Assembly: GCF_900696085.1 (NCBI RefSeq)
Contig: NZ_CAADFC020000008.1
Location: forward strand, 235,713-299,712
Direction of reading: 5' to 3'
DNA from: Bradyrhizobium ivorense
GTDB taxonomy: Bacteria > Pseudomonadota > Alphaproteobacteria > Rhizobiales > Xanthobacteraceae
DNA length: 64,000 nt
Part shown: one piece after another, positions 24,746 through 34,412 of the stretch
Layout: each line of letters begins with the position of its first letter
Position numbering within the stretch: the stretch's first letter is position 1
Translations under genes and position numbers: made by a program
Notes under the pieces: generated by a model
Seen by the model: only the letters and a program-made list of their open reading frames with translations
Databases searched by the model: none
What the model was told of the DNA's origin: nothing

Positions 24746-25660
24746 ATGACCGAACTACATCAGCAATTGCAGGGCCTTTGGCTGCCCTTGATCACGCCGT
24801 TTCGCGACGGCGAACTCGACGTCGCCTCGCTGCGCCGCCTGGTGCGGCACTACGCCGGCGGGCCGATCGACGGCCTGATCCTCGGTGCAACCTCCGGTGA
24901 AGGCATGTCGCTCAGCATGGGCGAACTGGAAGGGCTGGTGAGCGTGGTGCTCGCCGAGCTTACTGCCAACTCCCGCCAATTGCCGATCTGCCTCGGACTG
25001 TCAGGCCCCAGCACCGCCCGCATGAAGGAGACGCTGGACGATACCTGCGACTGGCCGATCAGCGGCTATCTGATCGCGAGCCCCTATTACACGCGGCCCT
25101 CGCAGCGCGGCCTGCTGCAGCACTTCAATGCGCTTGCCGATCACGCCGCTGCGCCGATCGTGCTCTACAACATCCCGTATCGCACGGCGGTGAACCTGAC
25201 CAACGAGACGCTGCTGGCGCTCGCCGCGCATCAAAACATCGTCGGCATGAAGGATTGCTGCGCCGACCGCGCGCAGTCGATCGACTTTCTCGCGCGGCGG
25301 CCCGCCGGCTTCCGCGTGCTAACCGGCGAGGACGCGCAGACCTTCGATGCGCTCTCCGACGGCGCCGACGGCGCGATCCTGTTGTCGGCGCATCTGGAGA
25401 CCAAGACCTTCGCCGCGATCCGCACGCTGCTGCACCAGGGCAATCGCGATGCCGCGCAAGCCGCATGGCGCAGCGTCGCCGGCCTGACGCGGCTGTTGTT
25501 CGCCGAGCCGAGCCCGGCGCCGGCCAAGCACTGGCTGTGGCGGCAGGGCCTGATCGACAGCCCCGAAGTGCGGCTGCCGATGATCGAGGTCAGCGAGGAT
25601 CTCGCGACCTGGCTCGATGCGGAGATCGAGCGGAGGGCCACGGTGCTGCAGCCGGCGTGA
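24746..25660 (+). CDS. DapA-family (dihydrodipicolinate synthase/NAL superfamily) aldolase
   Basis: A 304-residue TIM-barrel aldolase of the DHDPS/N-acetylneuraminate lyase superfamily. The Schiff-base lysine is in IVGMKDCC and the catalytic tyrosine in LYNIPYRTAVN; the pyruvate-carboxylate loop reads GATSGEG instead of the usual GTTGE. AAGGAG lies ahead of the ATG. The smpB gene that normally follows housekeeping dapA in Rhizobiales is absent here, so this may be a paralog; true DHDPS activity is not excluded. Confidence 0.83.
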   Translation: MTELHQQLQGLWLPLITPFRDGELDVASLRRLVRHYAGGPIDGLILGATSGEGMSLSMGELEGLVSVVLAELTANSRQLPICLGLSGPSTARMKETLDDTCDWPISGYLIASPYYTRPSQRGLLQHFNALADHAAAPIVLYNIPYRTAVNLTNETLLALAAHQNIVGMKDCCADRAQSIDFLARRPAGFRVLTGEDAQTFDALSDGADGAILLSAHLETKTFAAIRTLLHQGNRDAAQAAWRSVAGLTRLLFAEPSPAPAKHWLWRQGLIDSPEVRLPMIEVSEDLATWLDAEIERRATVLQPA

Positions 25661-25667
25661 ACTTCGT

Positions 25668-25905
25668 AGCCCGGATGCAGCGAAGCGCAATCCGGGATCG
25701 CGATGCGGAAAGAGCGGCCCCGGATTTCGCTGCGCTACATCCGGGCTACGCACTTCCTTCTCCCTCTCCCCGTTCTTTACGGGGAGAGGGTTGGGGTGAG
25801 GGGCTGCATCCGCAATCACGGTGAGAGATGAGTTCGTGGAGAGTCCCCCTCACCCGGATCGCATCTTGCGATGCGATCCGGCCTCTCCCCGCAGGCGGGA
25901 GAGGC
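25668..25905. repeat. Intergenic repeats, families B and A
   Basis: A family B pair (GTAGCCCGGATGCAGCGAAG and its reverse near 25669-25750) followed by a family A unit (25757-25905). These fill the gap between the convergent aldolase and ATPase genes. Confidence 0.8.
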
Positions 25906-25916
25906 AAGGGAGAGCT

Positions 25917-28367
25917 CTAATCCAGCTTCGCCCTTCCCAGTCGCAGCGCATTGCCGATGACGCTGACCGAGGACAGCGCCATCGCGGCGGCGCCGAGCAT
26001 CGGCGAGAGCAGAATGCCGAACGGCGGATACAGCACGCCGGCCGCGATCGGCACGCCGGCGGCGTTGTAGACGAAGGCGAAGGCGAGGTTCTGGCGGATG
26101 TTGCGCATGGTCGCGACCGACAGTTTTCGCGCGCGCACGAGGCCAGTGAGGTCGCCGGTCAACAGCGTGATGCCGGCGCTCTCGATCGCAACGTCGGTGC
26201 CGCCGCCCATGGCGATGCCGACGTCGGCGGCTGCCAGCGCCGGCGCGTCATTGACGCCGTCGCCGGCCATCGCGACGGTGCGGCCCTCGCCGCGCAGCCG
26301 CTGCACCACCTCGCTCTTGCGCTCCGGCAGCACGCCGGCCTCGACCTCGTCGATCCCGAGCGTGCGCGCCACCGCGCGCGCGGTGGTCTCGTTGTCGCCG
26401 GTCAGCATCACGACGCGGAGGCCCTCGGCGCGCAGCGCCTGCAGCGCGCTCGCCGCCGACGGCTTTACGGGATCGGCGATCGCGATCACGCCCGCAATCC
26501 GGCCATCGGCCGCGACGTAGATCGCGGTCGCACCGTCGCGGCGCGCGGCCTCGGCGGCCTCGTCCAGCGCCGACGTTGCGATCTTCAATTCGCCCATCAG
26601 CACTGCGTTGCCCAGCGCAACTTGCTTGCCGTCGACCGTACCGGTCGCACCCTTGCCGGAGGGCGAGGCAAAATCGCTGACGGCGGCAACCGCAAGCGTG
26701 CGCTGCTTTGCCGCCGCGAGGATGGCCTGCGCCAGCGGATGCTCGCTGCCCTGCTCGACGCTGGCGGCCAGACGCAGCAAACCGTCTTCATCAAAGCCCT
26801 CGGCAGGGATGATGCGCACGACCTTCGGCTTGCCCTCGGTCAGCGTGCCGGTCTTGTCGATCACCAGCGTGTCGATCGCCTCCATCCGCTCCAGCGCCTG
26901 CGCGTCGCGGATCAAAATGCCGGAATGCGCGCCGCGGCCGACACCGACCATGATCGACATCGGCGTCGCCAGTCCCAGCGCACACGGGCAGGCGATGATC
27001 AGCACGGTCACGGCGGCGACCAGCGCGAAGGTCAGGCGCGGCTCAGGGCCGAACATCGCCCAGGCGGCGAACGCAGCGACGGCCGCGGCGATCACCGCCG
27101 GCACGAACCAGCCGGCGACGCGGTCGGCGAGGCGCTGGATCGGCGCCCGCGAGCGCTGCGCCTTGGCCACCATGTCGACGATCCGCGCCAGCATGGTGTC
27201 GCGGCCGATCTTGTCGGCGCGCATCACGAGGCCGCCGCTCTGGTTCACCGTGCCGCCGATCACATTCTGCCCGACAGCTTTGGTGACCGGCATCGATTCA
27301 CCCGTGACCATGGATTCGTCGATCACGGCGCTGCCCTCGATCACGACGCCGTCGACCGGGACCTTCTCGCCGGGACGCACACGCAGGCGATCGCCGACCT
27401 TGATCGCGTCGATCGCGATGTCCTCGTCGCCGTGCTCGGTGATCCGTCGTGCCGTCTTCGGCGCGAGGCCGAGCAGCGCGCGGATCGCACCGGAGGTTTG
27501 CGCGCGGGCGCGCAGCTCCAGCACCTGGCCGAGCAGCACCAGCACGGTGATGACGGCGGCCGCCTCGAAGTACACCGCGACCGCGCCATGCATGTCGCGG
27601 AAGGTCGGCGGGAACAGATCTGGCGCCAGCGTGGCGACGACGCTGTAGACATAGGCGACGCCGGTGCCCATCGCGATCAGCGTGAACATGTTGAGATTGC
27701 GCGTGCGCTTTTCAGTGGGGCTTGATCTGGTCCGAAAACCGGAAAGCCACTTTTCGGGATCAAGCCCTAGCGACTGCCAACCGCGCACGAAGAACGGCGC
27801 GCCGGCCCACAGCACCACCGGCGTCGCCAGCACCAGCGAGATCCAGTTCGACCAGCTCTGCGGCACCAGATGCATCAGCCCGAGATGGCTGCCCATCTCG
27901 AGCACGAACACCGGCAGCGTGAGCGCGAGGCTGATCCAGAACCGCCGCGTCATGTCGATCAGTTCGGGATCGGGGCCGTCATCGAGCGAGACCTGCTCGG
28001 GCTCCAGCGCCATGCCGCAGATCGGGCAGCTGCCGGGACCGACCTGGCGCACCTCCGGATGCATCGGGCAGGTGTAGATGGTGCCGGCAGGCGCCGGCGG
28101 CTCCGCCTCGCGAGGCTTCAGGAATTTTTCCGGCTCGGCCTCAAAGCGCTCGCGGCAGCGGCCGCTGCAGAACAGATACTCCTCGCCCTTGTAGCTGAAG
28201 CGGTGCTTCGCGGTCGCCGGATTGATCTTCATGCCGCAGACCGGATCGATCGCGAACGCCGCCTCAGCGGGCGCGGCACTATCATCATGCTTGCCGCCGC
28301 AACAGGCGTGCGCGGCGCCGTGATCATGATGATGCCCGTGCGAATGGTCGTGCTCTGCGTGTGCCAC
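25917..28367 (-). CDS. copA: Copper-translocating P1B-type ATPase
   Basis: An 816-residue heavy-metal ATPase. Order: a His-rich N-terminus ([11 protein letters not shown]), a YHS domain ([11 protein letters not shown]...), a heavy-metal-binding [20 protein letters not shown] domain, membrane helices, the transport motif CPC ([13 protein letters not shown]), the phosphorylation motif DKTGTLTEG and the hinge [13 protein letters not shown] with a YHS domain indicates Cu(I) export; no classical HMA domain is present. The start is a GTG with GGGAAGAG upstream. Residues about 198-217 are encoded by an inserted palindromic repeat. Divergent from csoR. Confidence 0.93.
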   Translation of the reverse strand: MAHAEHDHSHGHHHDHGAAHACCGGKHDDSAAPAEAAFAIDPVCGMKINPATAKHRFSYKGEEYLFCSGRCRERFEAEPEKFLKPREAEPPAPAGTIYTCPMHPEVRQVGPGSCPICGMALEPEQVSLDDGPDPELIDMTRRFWISLALTLPVFVLEMGSHLGLMHLVPQSWSNWISLVLATPVVLWAGAPFFVRGWQSLGLDPEKWLSGFRTRSSPTEKRTRNLNMFTLIAMGTGVAYVYSVVATLAPDLFPPTFRDMHGAVAVYFEAAAVITVLVLLGQVLELRARAQTSGAIRALLGLAPKTARRITEHGDEDIAIDAIKVGDRLRVRPGEKVPVDGVVIEGSAVIDESMVTGESMPVTKAVGQNVIGGTVNQSGGLVMRADKIGRDTMLARIVDMVAKAQRSRAPIQRLADRVAGWFVPAVIAAAVAAFAAWAMFGPEPRLTFALVAAVTVLIIACPCALGLATPMSIMVGVGRGAHSGILIRDAQALERMEAIDTLVIDKTGTLTEGKPKVVRIIPAEGFDEDGLLRLAASVEQGSEHPLAQAILAAAKQRTLAVAAVSDFASPSGKGATGTVDGKQVALGNAVLMGELKIATSALDEAAEAARRDGATAIYVAADGRIAGVIAIADPVKPSAASALQALRAEGLRVVMLTGDNETTARAVARTLGIDEVEAGVLPERKSEVVQRLRGEGRTVAMAGDGVNDAPALAAADVGIAMGGGTDVAIESAGITLLTGDLTGLVRARKLSVATMRNIRQNLAFAFVYNAAGVPIAAGVLYPPFGILLSPMLGAAAMALSSVSVIGNALRLGRAKLD
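27718..27767. repeat. Palindromic repeat (family F type) inside the copA reading frame
   Basis: Arms GGGCTTGATC/GATCAAGCCC with inner arms CCGAAAA/TTTTCGG. It is related to the intergenic repeats at 45578 and 58216 (shared CCGAAAA and GATC core). It is read in frame as [20 protein letters not shown], a peptide foreign to the ATPase family. Confidence 0.7.
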
Positions 28368-28398
28368 GGCAACTCTTCCCGGCCGGTATCCCGGCCTC

Positions 28399-28427
28399 TT
28401 GATTTAGATACCCTAGGGGGGTATATG
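28399..28427 (+). promoter_or_regulatory. csoR promoter with CsoR operator in the spacer
   Basis: TTGATT (28399-28404), 17 bases, TATATG (28422-28427). The inverted repeat ATACCC-TAGGG-GGGTAT (28408-28424) fills the spacer and matches CsoR-type sites. It lies between the divergent csoR and copA genes and can control both. Confidence 0.7.
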
Positions 28428-28709
28428 AGCCTTATGAGGGAAGAGATCAAGGCATCCTGTTTAAAACGGCTCAAACGGATCGAAGGTCAGATCCGCGGAT
28501 TGGCCGGCATGGTCGAGGACGACCGCTACTGCATCGACGTGGTGACGCAGATCGCCGCGGCGCGCGCGGCGCTGCGCCGCGTCGAGGAAGAGGTGCTGCG
28601 CGACCATGTCGCGCATTGCGTCGAGCACGCGATCGCCTCCGGCGACAAGGCCGACCAGCGGCGCAAGATCACCGAGCTGATGGACGTGATCGGCCGGGCG
28701 GACCGGTGA
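28425..28709 (+). CDS. csoR: Copper-sensing repressor CsoR
   Basis: A 94-residue all-helical DUF156 repressor. The Cu(I) ligands are at C36, H61 and C65 (YCIDV and DHVAHC), the same numbering as in the well-studied Mycobacterium tuberculosis CsoR; RcnR/FrmR-type N-terminal ligands are absent. Cu(I) binding releases the operator and derepresses copA. The first ATG overlaps the predicted -10 box, so the real start may be the ATG at 28434 (leaderless, 91 residues). Confidence 0.9.
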   Translation: MSLMREEIKASCLKRLKRIEGQIRGLAGMVEDDRYCIDVVTQIAAARAALRRVEEEVLRDHVAHCVEHAIASGDKADQRRKITELMDVIGRADR

Positions 28710-28738
28710 AGGCGAGAAGGTGAAAGCAGCGGCGGAAG

Positions 28739-28892
28739 TTCACCTCTCCCCTTGTGGGAGAGGTCGGATCGCATCGCAGATGCGATCCGGGTGAGGGGGT
28801 ATCTCTCCGCATACTCCCACGTCCTGAGTCCGCGGAGGCATACCCTCATCCGGCGCTTCGCGCCACCTTCTCCCACAAGGGGAGAAGGGAAG
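28739..28892. repeat. Intergenic repeat, family A
   Basis: CACCTCTCCCCTTGTGGGAG at 28741 and CTTCTCCCACAAGGGGAGAA at 28868, separated by the CGGGTGAGGGGGTA core. It lies between the convergent csoR and ychF genes. Confidence 0.8.
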
Positions 28893-28913
28893 AAGGTGCG
28901 GCCGTGATCGCGA

Positions 28914-30011
28914 TCACGTATTGAACCGGAAATGCATCACGTCGCCGTCGGCGACGACGTAGTCCTTGCCTTCGAGCCGCAGCTTGCCGGCATCGCGCGC
29001 GCCGGCTTCGCCGTTGCCGGCGATGTAGTCGTCATAGGCGATGGTCTCGGCGCGAATAAAGCCCTTCTCGAAATCGGTGTGGATCACGCCGGCGGCGGCA
29101 GGCGCCTTGGTACCGCGGTCGATGGTCCAGGCGCGGGCTTCCTTCGGGCCGACGGTGAAATAGGTGATGAGGTCGAGCAGCTGGTAGCCGGCGCGGATCA
29201 GGCGATCGAGCCCGGCCTCTTCGAGACCCAGCGTCTCCAGGAAGTCGGCGCGCTCCGCACGCGACAGCGTCGCGATCTCTGATTCGATCTTGGCCGAAAT
29301 CACCACCGCGACCGCGCCCTCCTGCTTGGCGCGCTCGAACACGGCGTTCGAGAAGTTATTGCCGTCCTTGGCGGAGGCCTCCTCGACATTGCAGACATAC
29401 AGCACGGGCTTCGAAGTCAACAGCCCGAGCATGCGGAATGCGCGCTCCTCCTCCGGCTTGCGCTCCAGAGCGCGGGCCGGCTTGCCGTCGCGCAGCAGCA
29501 CCAGCGCGCGGTTGACCAGATCGAGCTGCTCCTTGGCTTCCTTGTCGTTGCCCTTGGCCTTCTTGGTGAGATTGTCGACGCGCTTTTCCAGGCTGTCGAG
29601 GTCGGCGAGCATCAGCTCGGTCTCGATGGTCTCGATGTCGGCGATCGGCGCGATCTTGCCTTCGACATGGGTGATGTCAGAGTCCTCGAAGCAGCGCACC
29701 ACGTGCGCGATGGCGTCGGTCTCGCGGATGTTGGCGAGGAACTGGTTGCCGAGGCCTTCGCCCTGCGAGGCGCCACGGACCAGGCCCGCGATATCGACGA
29801 AGGTCAGCCGGGTCGGGATGATCTGCCCCGACTTCGCGACCGCAGCGAGCTTCTCCAGCCGCGGATCGGGCACCGCCACCTCGCCGACATTCGGCTCGAT
29901 GGTGCAGAACGGATAGTTCGCCGCCTGCGCCGCCGCCGTCTCGGTCAGCGCATTGAACAGCGTCGACTTGCCGACGTTAGGCAGCCCAACGATTCCGCAT
30001 TTGAATCCCAT
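28914..30011 (-). CDS. ychF: Ribosome-binding ATPase YchF (Obg family)
   Basis: A 365-residue P-loop NTPase: G1 is [10 protein letters not shown]3 is [17 protein letters not shown] and the C-terminal TGS-like domain ends [13 protein letters not shown]. YchF prefers ATP over GTP and binds ribosomes, with roles in stress and iron regulation. Start MGFKCGIVG; the in-frame extension reads through the family E repeat and is rejected. Last gene of the rplY-pth-ychF run. Confidence 0.97.
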   Translation of the reverse strand: MGFKCGIVGLPNVGKSTLFNALTETAAAQAANYPFCTIEPNVGEVAVPDPRLEKLAAVAKSGQIIPTRLTFVDIAGLVRGASQGEGLGNQFLANIRETDAIAHVVRCFEDSDITHVEGKIAPIADIETIETELMLADLDSLEKRVDNLTKKAKGNDKEAKEQLDLVNRALVLLRDGKPARALERKPEEERAFRMLGLLTSKPVLYVCNVEEASAKDGNNFSNAVFERAKQEGAVAVVISAKIESEIATLSRAERADFLETLGLEEAGLDRLIRAGYQLLDLITYFTVGPKEARAWTIDRGTKAPAAAGVIHTDFEKGFIRAETIAYDDYIAGNGEAGARDAGKLRLEGKDYVVADGDVMHFRFNT

Positions 30012-30035
30012 GTCTTCCTCAACATTGTTTTGGCT

Positions 30036-30124
30036 CGTCATGGCCGGGCTTGTCCCGGCCATCCACGTCTTGCGCTGCATGTCGCGCAAAAGACGTGGAT
30101 GCCCGGCACAAGGCCGGGCATGAC
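30036..30124. repeat. Intergenic inverted repeat, family E
   Basis: CATGGCCGGGCTTGTCCCGG near 30039 and GATGCCCGGCACAAGGCCGG near 30096 flank a GACGTGGATG/CATCCACGTC core. It lies between pth and ychF and would form a long hairpin inside their shared transcript. Confidence 0.8.
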
Positions 30125-30134
30125 GACAAGCGGA

Positions 30135-30746
30135 TCAGGCGGGCTCTCCGCCGTTCTCACCCTTGTCGAAAAATCCCTTGGCCTGCATCGTCAGATGCAC
30201 CTTGTTGGCGAACGAGGCGTTGTGCCCTTTCGCCAGCAGGGCGGCATTGTCGGCGACGGCCTCGCACAGGGCCTCCACCCACGCCCGGTCGCTCTTGGCG
30301 AAGTCCGACAGCACGTGGCTGTGCACGAGCTCCTTGACGCCGGGATGACCGATCCCGAGCCTCACCCTGCGATACTCGTTGCCGATATGCGCCGAGATCG
30401 AGCGCAGCCCGTTGTGGCCGGCGATGCCGCCGCCGATCTTGACGCGCACCTTGCCCGGCGGCAGTTCGAGCTCGTCCTGGAACACGGTGATGTCGGCGGG
30501 TGCGAGCTTGAAGAAGTTCGCCGCCTCCTGCACCGCGCGGCCTGACTCGTTCATGTAGGTGGTTGGCTTCAGCAGCACGACCTTCTCGTGGTCGAGCACG
30601 CCTTCGGAGGTCTCGCCCTGAAAGCGACGGCGCCATGGTGCGAAACCATGACGCCGCGCAATCTCGTCAACCGCCAGAAACCCGATATTGTGGCGGTTGC
30701 TGGCGTATCTGGCGCCGGGATTACCGAGACCGACAAAGAGGCGCAT
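30135..30746 (-). CDS. pth: Peptidyl-tRNA hydrolase
   Basis: A 203-residue Pth that releases peptides from stalled peptidyl-tRNA. The start [23 protein letters not shown] contains the catalytic His at residue 19; [39 protein letters not shown] and [10 protein letters not shown] follow as expected. It sits 55 bases after rplY. Confidence 0.97.
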   Translation of the reverse strand: MRLFVGLGNPGARYASNRHNIGFLAVDEIARRHGFAPWRRRFQGETSEGVLDHEKVVLLKPTTYMNESGRAVQEAANFFKLAPADITVFQDELELPPGKVRVKIGGGIAGHNGLRSISAHIGNEYRRVRLGIGHPGVKELVHSHVLSDFAKSDRAWVEALCEAVADNAALLAKGHNASFANKVHLTMQAKGFFDKGENGGEPA

Positions 30747-30801
30747 GGCGCGGCATCCCATGCCGGCGCGTGATCAAGCGATCGCGCGCCGACCTGCCCC
30801 C

Positions 30802-31527
30802 TTACTTCTTCTTGTCGCCGCCGGCAGGCGCCTTGGCCGCCGCGGCCGGAGCCGCAGCACCCGCAGCCGGGGCCGCCGCAGCAGCCGGAGCCGCAGCACC
30901 CGCGGCCGGCGCAGCCGCGCCGCCAGCAGCCGCCGCAGCCGCGGCCTTCTGCTCTTCGGCGTAGCCGGACGGCGGCACGATGGTGACCAGCGTGGCGTCC
31001 TCACGGGCCAGCGACTTCACACCCGCAGGCAGCTTGACGTCGGAGAGATGCAGCGAGTGGCTGATCTCGAGGCTGCCGACATTGGCCTCGATGTATTGCG
31101 GGATGTTGTCGACCGAGCACTCGAGGTCGAGCGCGTGGGTGACGATGTTGACGGTGCCGCCGCGCTTGATGCCGGGCGCGGTTTCAGCGCCGACGACGTG
31201 CAGCGGAACGCTGACGCGGATGGTCGCGCCTTCGCCGAGCCGCATGAAGTCGACGTGGAGCGGGAAATCCTTCACCGGATCGAGGTGGAAGTCGCGCGGA
31301 ATCACGCGGTGCTTCTTGCCCTCGAGATCGATCTCATAAATCGTGGTCAGGAACCGGCCGGCCAGGATGCGCTGGCGCAGTTCGCGGTCGTCGACCGAGA
31401 TGGTCACCGGGGGCTGGTTGTTGCCGTAGATCACTCCGGGAACTCTCCCGGCGCGACGCTCTGCCCGGGCGGCCCCCTTGCCGCTCTTCGGACGCGCGGT
31501 CGCCTTCAATTCCTTGACGGTCGCCAT
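30802..31527 (-). CDS. rplY: Ribosomal protein L25/Ctc (general stress type)
   Basis: A 241-residue long-form bL25: the 5S-rRNA-binding N-domain (MATVKELKATARPKSGKGAAR...) joined to a TL5-like C-domain, then an alanine-rich tail (about residues 200-235) ending in GGDKKK. Long Ctc-type proteins are common in Alphaproteobacteria. AAGGA precedes the ATG. A GGCCGC-TTT-GCGGCC hairpin lies in the leader, 32-46 bases upstream (31559-31573). First gene of the translation run. Confidence 0.95.
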   Translation of the reverse strand: MATVKELKATARPKSGKGAARAERRAGRVPGVIYGNNQPPVTISVDDRELRQRILAGRFLTTIYEIDLEGKKHRVIPRDFHLDPVKDFPLHVDFMRLGEGATIRVSVPLHVVGAETAPGIKRGGTVNIVTHALDLECSVDNIPQYIEANVGSLEISHSLHLSDVKLPAGVKSLAREDATLVTIVPPSGYAEEQKAAAAAAAGGAAAPAAGAAAPAAAAAPAAGAAAPAAAAKAPAGGDKKK

Positions 31528-31678
31528 AGCGTTAAGTCCTTGTATTTGAAAAGTTAAAGGCCGCAAAGCGGCCCATGCTCAAGTCCACAGCAAGCCTCCA
31601 GGGGTGCGGGGGCCGCGGACGTGGCGGGCTTTTAGCCCCAAAGGGGCGAAATGACAAGGAAATGAAGGAAATTTTCTT

Positions 31679-31858
31679 GCGTCACCCTCCCCTTGAGGGG
31701 GAGGGTCGGACCGCATGCAGCGAAGCGGCATGCGGGCCGGGGTGGGGTGATCTCCCAACACGGGCACTGGTCGAGCGGAGGGACCTTCACCCCACCCCGG
31801 CTCACATTTCGCTGCGCTCAATATGAGCCGACCCTCCCCCTCCAGGGGAGGGTGAAAA
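31679..31858. repeat. Intergenic repeat, family A variant
   Basis: CACCCTCCCCTTGAGGGGGA and its partner CCCTCCCCCTCCAGGGGAGG enclose CATGCAGCGAAGCGGCATGC and a central hairpin. It fills most of the 333-base gap between rplY and ubiK. Confidence 0.75.
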
Positions 31859-31860
31859 GG

Positions 31861-32130
31861 TCAGCCCGGCGTTCCCGGGGCGATGCCGAGCTTGGCTTCC
31901 AGCGCTGAGATCCGCGCCTTCAGCGTCTCGTTCTCCTCGCGCGCCAGGCGGGCCATGTCCTTGACCGCGTCGAACTCCTCGCGCTTGACCACGTCGAGCT
32001 CGCGCAGGATGCGTTCGGCCTGGTTGCGCATGACCTGATCGACCTCGCGCTTGACGCCCTGGGCGGCGCCCGCGGCGTCGTTCATCAGACGGCCGATCTC
32101 GTCGAAAAACCGGTTGCTGGTCTGGGTCAT
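31861..32130 (-). CDS. ubiK: UbiK-type accessory factor (BMFP/DUF526)
   Basis: An 89-residue amphipathic and coiled-coil protein: FFDEIGRLMNDAAGAAQGVKREVDQ then the C-terminal coil EEFDAVKDMARLAREENETLKARISALEAKLG, the signature of the membrane-fusogenic BMFP family. UbiK assists ubiquinone biosynthesis in Proteobacteria. Start MTQTSNRF; divergent from the dienelactone hydrolase gene. Confidence 0.85.
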   Translation of the reverse strand: MTQTSNRFFDEIGRLMNDAAGAAQGVKREVDQVMRNQAERILRELDVVKREEFDAVKDMARLAREENETLKARISALEAKLGIAPGTPG

Positions 32131-32308
32131 CTGGCAGGCTCTCCGCATTCACTAGGGGCGCGCAAAGACAATGGCGATCCGCGCCGACAGGTTCAAGTGC
32201 GGCGCGAATGGCAGGCCCCACCCGGCTCGCCTTGTCATAACAGCCTTTCCTTGCAATCGTATTGAACCCACAACAGAAATCGCACCTCTCAACGCGAGCA
32301 GAAACGCC

Positions 32309-33040
32309 ATGATCGAGCACACCGTCGAGATCGAGACCAAGGACGGCAAGACCACCACCTTCATCACCCATCCCGAGCGCGGCGGCCCGTTTCCCGTCGT
32401 CATCTTCTACATGGATGCGCCGGCGATCCGCGAGGAGCTGCGCGACATGGCGCGGCGGCTCGGCACCTCGGGCTACTACGTGATGCTGCCCAACATGTAC
32501 TACCGCGCCGGCGTGATGGAGCTCGGCCCGATCAATCCCGATCCGGAATCGCCGGAGCGCAAGCGGATGTTCGCGCTGATGAGCTCGCTCAACATCCCGC
32601 TGGTGATGGAAGACACCAAGGGCCTGCTCGCCTATGCCGAGACCCAGAAGGCAGCGAACACCAAAATCGTCGGCACCGTCGGCTACTGCATGAGCGGCCG
32701 CTATGCGGTAAACGCGGCGACGCATTTCCCTGATCGGGTCAAGGCCGCCGCCTCGGTCTACGGCACCCATCTGGCGACCGATCAGCCCGACAGCCCACAT
32801 CTCGCCGCAGCCAAGACCAAGGCCGAGCTCTATTTCGCCTGCGCCGAGACCGACATCTACGCGCCGGCCGAGATCATTGAGCGGGTGAAGGCGGGGATGA
32901 AGGGATCGAACAACGAGGTCGAGATCTATCCCGGCACGCATCACGGTTTTGCCTTCCTCAAGCGCCCGGTCTACGACCGCGACGCCGCCGAACGGCACTG
33001 GGAGCGGCTGCTGGCGCTCTATCGCCGCAACCTGGTCTAG
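32309..33040 (+). CDS. Dienelactone hydrolase family protein
   Basis: A 243-residue alpha/beta hydrolase of the DLH family. The nucleophile is a cysteine in GYCMSGRY, with the acid likely in ACAETDIY and the His in THHGFAF. DLH opens dienelactones in chloroaromatic breakdown, but genomes carry many paralogs of unknown substrate. The ATG is chosen at MIEHTVEI. It starts a tight gene run toward lgt. Confidence 0.9.
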   Translation: MIEHTVEIETKDGKTTTFITHPERGGPFPVVIFYMDAPAIREELRDMARRLGTSGYYVMLPNMYYRAGVMELGPINPDPESPERKRMFALMSSLNIPLVMEDTKGLLAYAETQKAANTKIVGTVGYCMSGRYAVNAATHFPDRVKAAASVYGTHLATDQPDSPHLAAAKTKAELYFACAETDIYAPAEIIERVKAGMKGSNNEVEIYPGTHHGFAFLKRPVYDRDAAERHWERLLALYRRNLV

Positions 33041-33048
33041 GCACAGCG

Positions 33049-33540
33049 ATGACGGAGCGCGCGCGCATCCGGGACTACCGGACGTCCGACGCCGGCGCGG
33101 TGAACCGGCTCGCGCTCGCCGCCTTCGACCAATTCCGCGAGCAGTACAGCGACTGGCCGGCGATGCGCGCCGGCCTGGCAAAAACCTCCGAGCTCAGTTC
33201 CAGCGGCGAGATCATCGTCGCCGAGATCGGCGACCGGGCGGCGGGCGCGGTCGCCTACTTCCGTCCCGGCATTAAAAAAGCCGCGTTCTTCGACCAGGAG
33301 TGGCCGATCATCCGCATGCTGGTCGTCGACCCCGTCGACAGGGGCAAGGGACTCGGGCATGCGTTGACCTCGGAATGCATTGCGCGAGCACGGCGCGACC
33401 TAAGTCCGATGATCGCGCTGCACACGAGCCCCATCATGACGGTCGCACTGCCGATGTATCTGAAGATGGGTTTCGGCAAGCGCCACGATGCTCCGCCGAT
33501 CCATGGCGTGCCCTACGCCGTCTATACGAAAGCGCTCTGA
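33049..33540 (+). CDS. GNAT-family N-acetyltransferase
   Basis: A 163-residue GNAT protein: N-terminal [22 protein letters not shown], then the acetyl-CoA loop [23 protein letters not shown] (R-x-x-G-x-G/A variant) and [14 protein letters not shown] near the end. Substrate unknown. It starts 8 bases after the hydrolase and ends 5 bases before lgt, indicating cotranscription. Confidence 0.88.
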   Translation: MTERARIRDYRTSDAGAVNRLALAAFDQFREQYSDWPAMRAGLAKTSELSSSGEIIVAEIGDRAAGAVAYFRPGIKKAAFFDQEWPIIRMLVVDPVDRGKGLGHALTSECIARARRDLSPMIALHTSPIMTVALPMYLKMGFGKRHDAPPIHGVPYAVYTKAL

Positions 33541-33545
33541 TCCCG

Positions 33546-34412
33546 ATGCCGTTCCTGCTGATCGACTTTCCGGTGTTCAACCCCGTCGCGGTCTCGCTCG
33601 GGCCGATCGTGATCCGCTGGTATGCGCTGGCCTACATCGTCGGCATCGTGCTCGGCTGGATCTACGCCCGCTCGCTGATCAAGAAGGAGCGGCTGTGGGG
33701 CGGACCAGCGCCGATCACGCTGCCGCAGCTCGACGACTTCATCCTCTGGGTCACCATCGGCATCATCGTCGGCGGCCGCACCGGCTATGTGCTGTTCTAC
33801 AATCTGCCGTTCTTCATCGAGCACCCGGCGGAAATCCTCGAATTGTGGAAGGGCGGCATGTCGTTCCACGGCGGCTTCCTCGGCTGCGTCGCCGCCGTGA
33901 TGTGGTTTGCCCGCCGCAACAACATCTCGATCCTGTCGCTTGGCGACATCACCACCGCGGTGGCGCCGATCGGGCTGTTCCTCGGCCGCCTCGCCAATTT
34001 CATCAACAGCGAATTATGGGGCCGCCCGGCCGAGGCCAGCCTGCCCTGGGCCATGATCTTTCCCAATGGCGGGCCGCTGCCGCGGCATCCGAGCCAGCTT
34101 TACGAGGCGGGCCTGGAGGGCATCGTGCTGTTTGCCATCCTCGCCATTATGATCCGGATGGGGGCCTTGCGGCGGCCCGGCCTGATCCTCGGCAGCTTCA
34201 TCGCGATCTACGGCATTGCCCGAATCATCGGCGAGCATTTCAGAGAGCCCGACCCGCAGCTCGGATTCCTGTGGGGCGGGTTAACCATGGGTATGTTGCT
34301 GTCGGTGCCAATGATTATTGTCGGCGCTATCATCATCGTGGCCGCCGTCCGCCGCAAGGCGAACGGGCCGGCGCCCGACTCCGTTTCAAGCTCAGTTCAA
34401 GGACAGCCGTGA
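33546..34412 (+). CDS. lgt: Prolipoprotein diacylglyceryl transferase
   Basis: A 288-residue inner-membrane enzyme with about seven helices that transfers diacylglycerol to the lipobox cysteine, the first step of lipoprotein maturation. Visible motifs: [22 protein letters not shown] and the Lgt signature [15 protein letters not shown]. The stop codon overlaps the next start by 4 bases (GTGA). Confidence 0.97.
   Translation: MPFLLIDFPVFNPVAVSLGPIVIRWYALAYIVGIVLGWIYARSLIKKERLWGGPAPITLPQLDDFILWVTIGIIVGGRTGYVLFYNLPFFIEHPAEILELWKGGMSFHGGFLGCVAAVMWFARRNNISILSLGDITTAVAPIGLFLGRLANFINSELWGRPAEASLPWAMIFPNGGPLPRHPSQLYEAGLEGIVLFAILAIMIRMGALRRPGLILGSFIAIYGIARIIGEHFREPDPQLGFLWGGLTMGMLLSVPMIIVGAIIIVAAVRRKANGPAPDSVSSSVQGQP

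Noticed and set aside
25821..27725. 634-residue open frame antisense to copA
   Set aside because: Low-complexity Arg/His/Asp composition typical of antisense frames; copA has all P1B-ATPase motifs.
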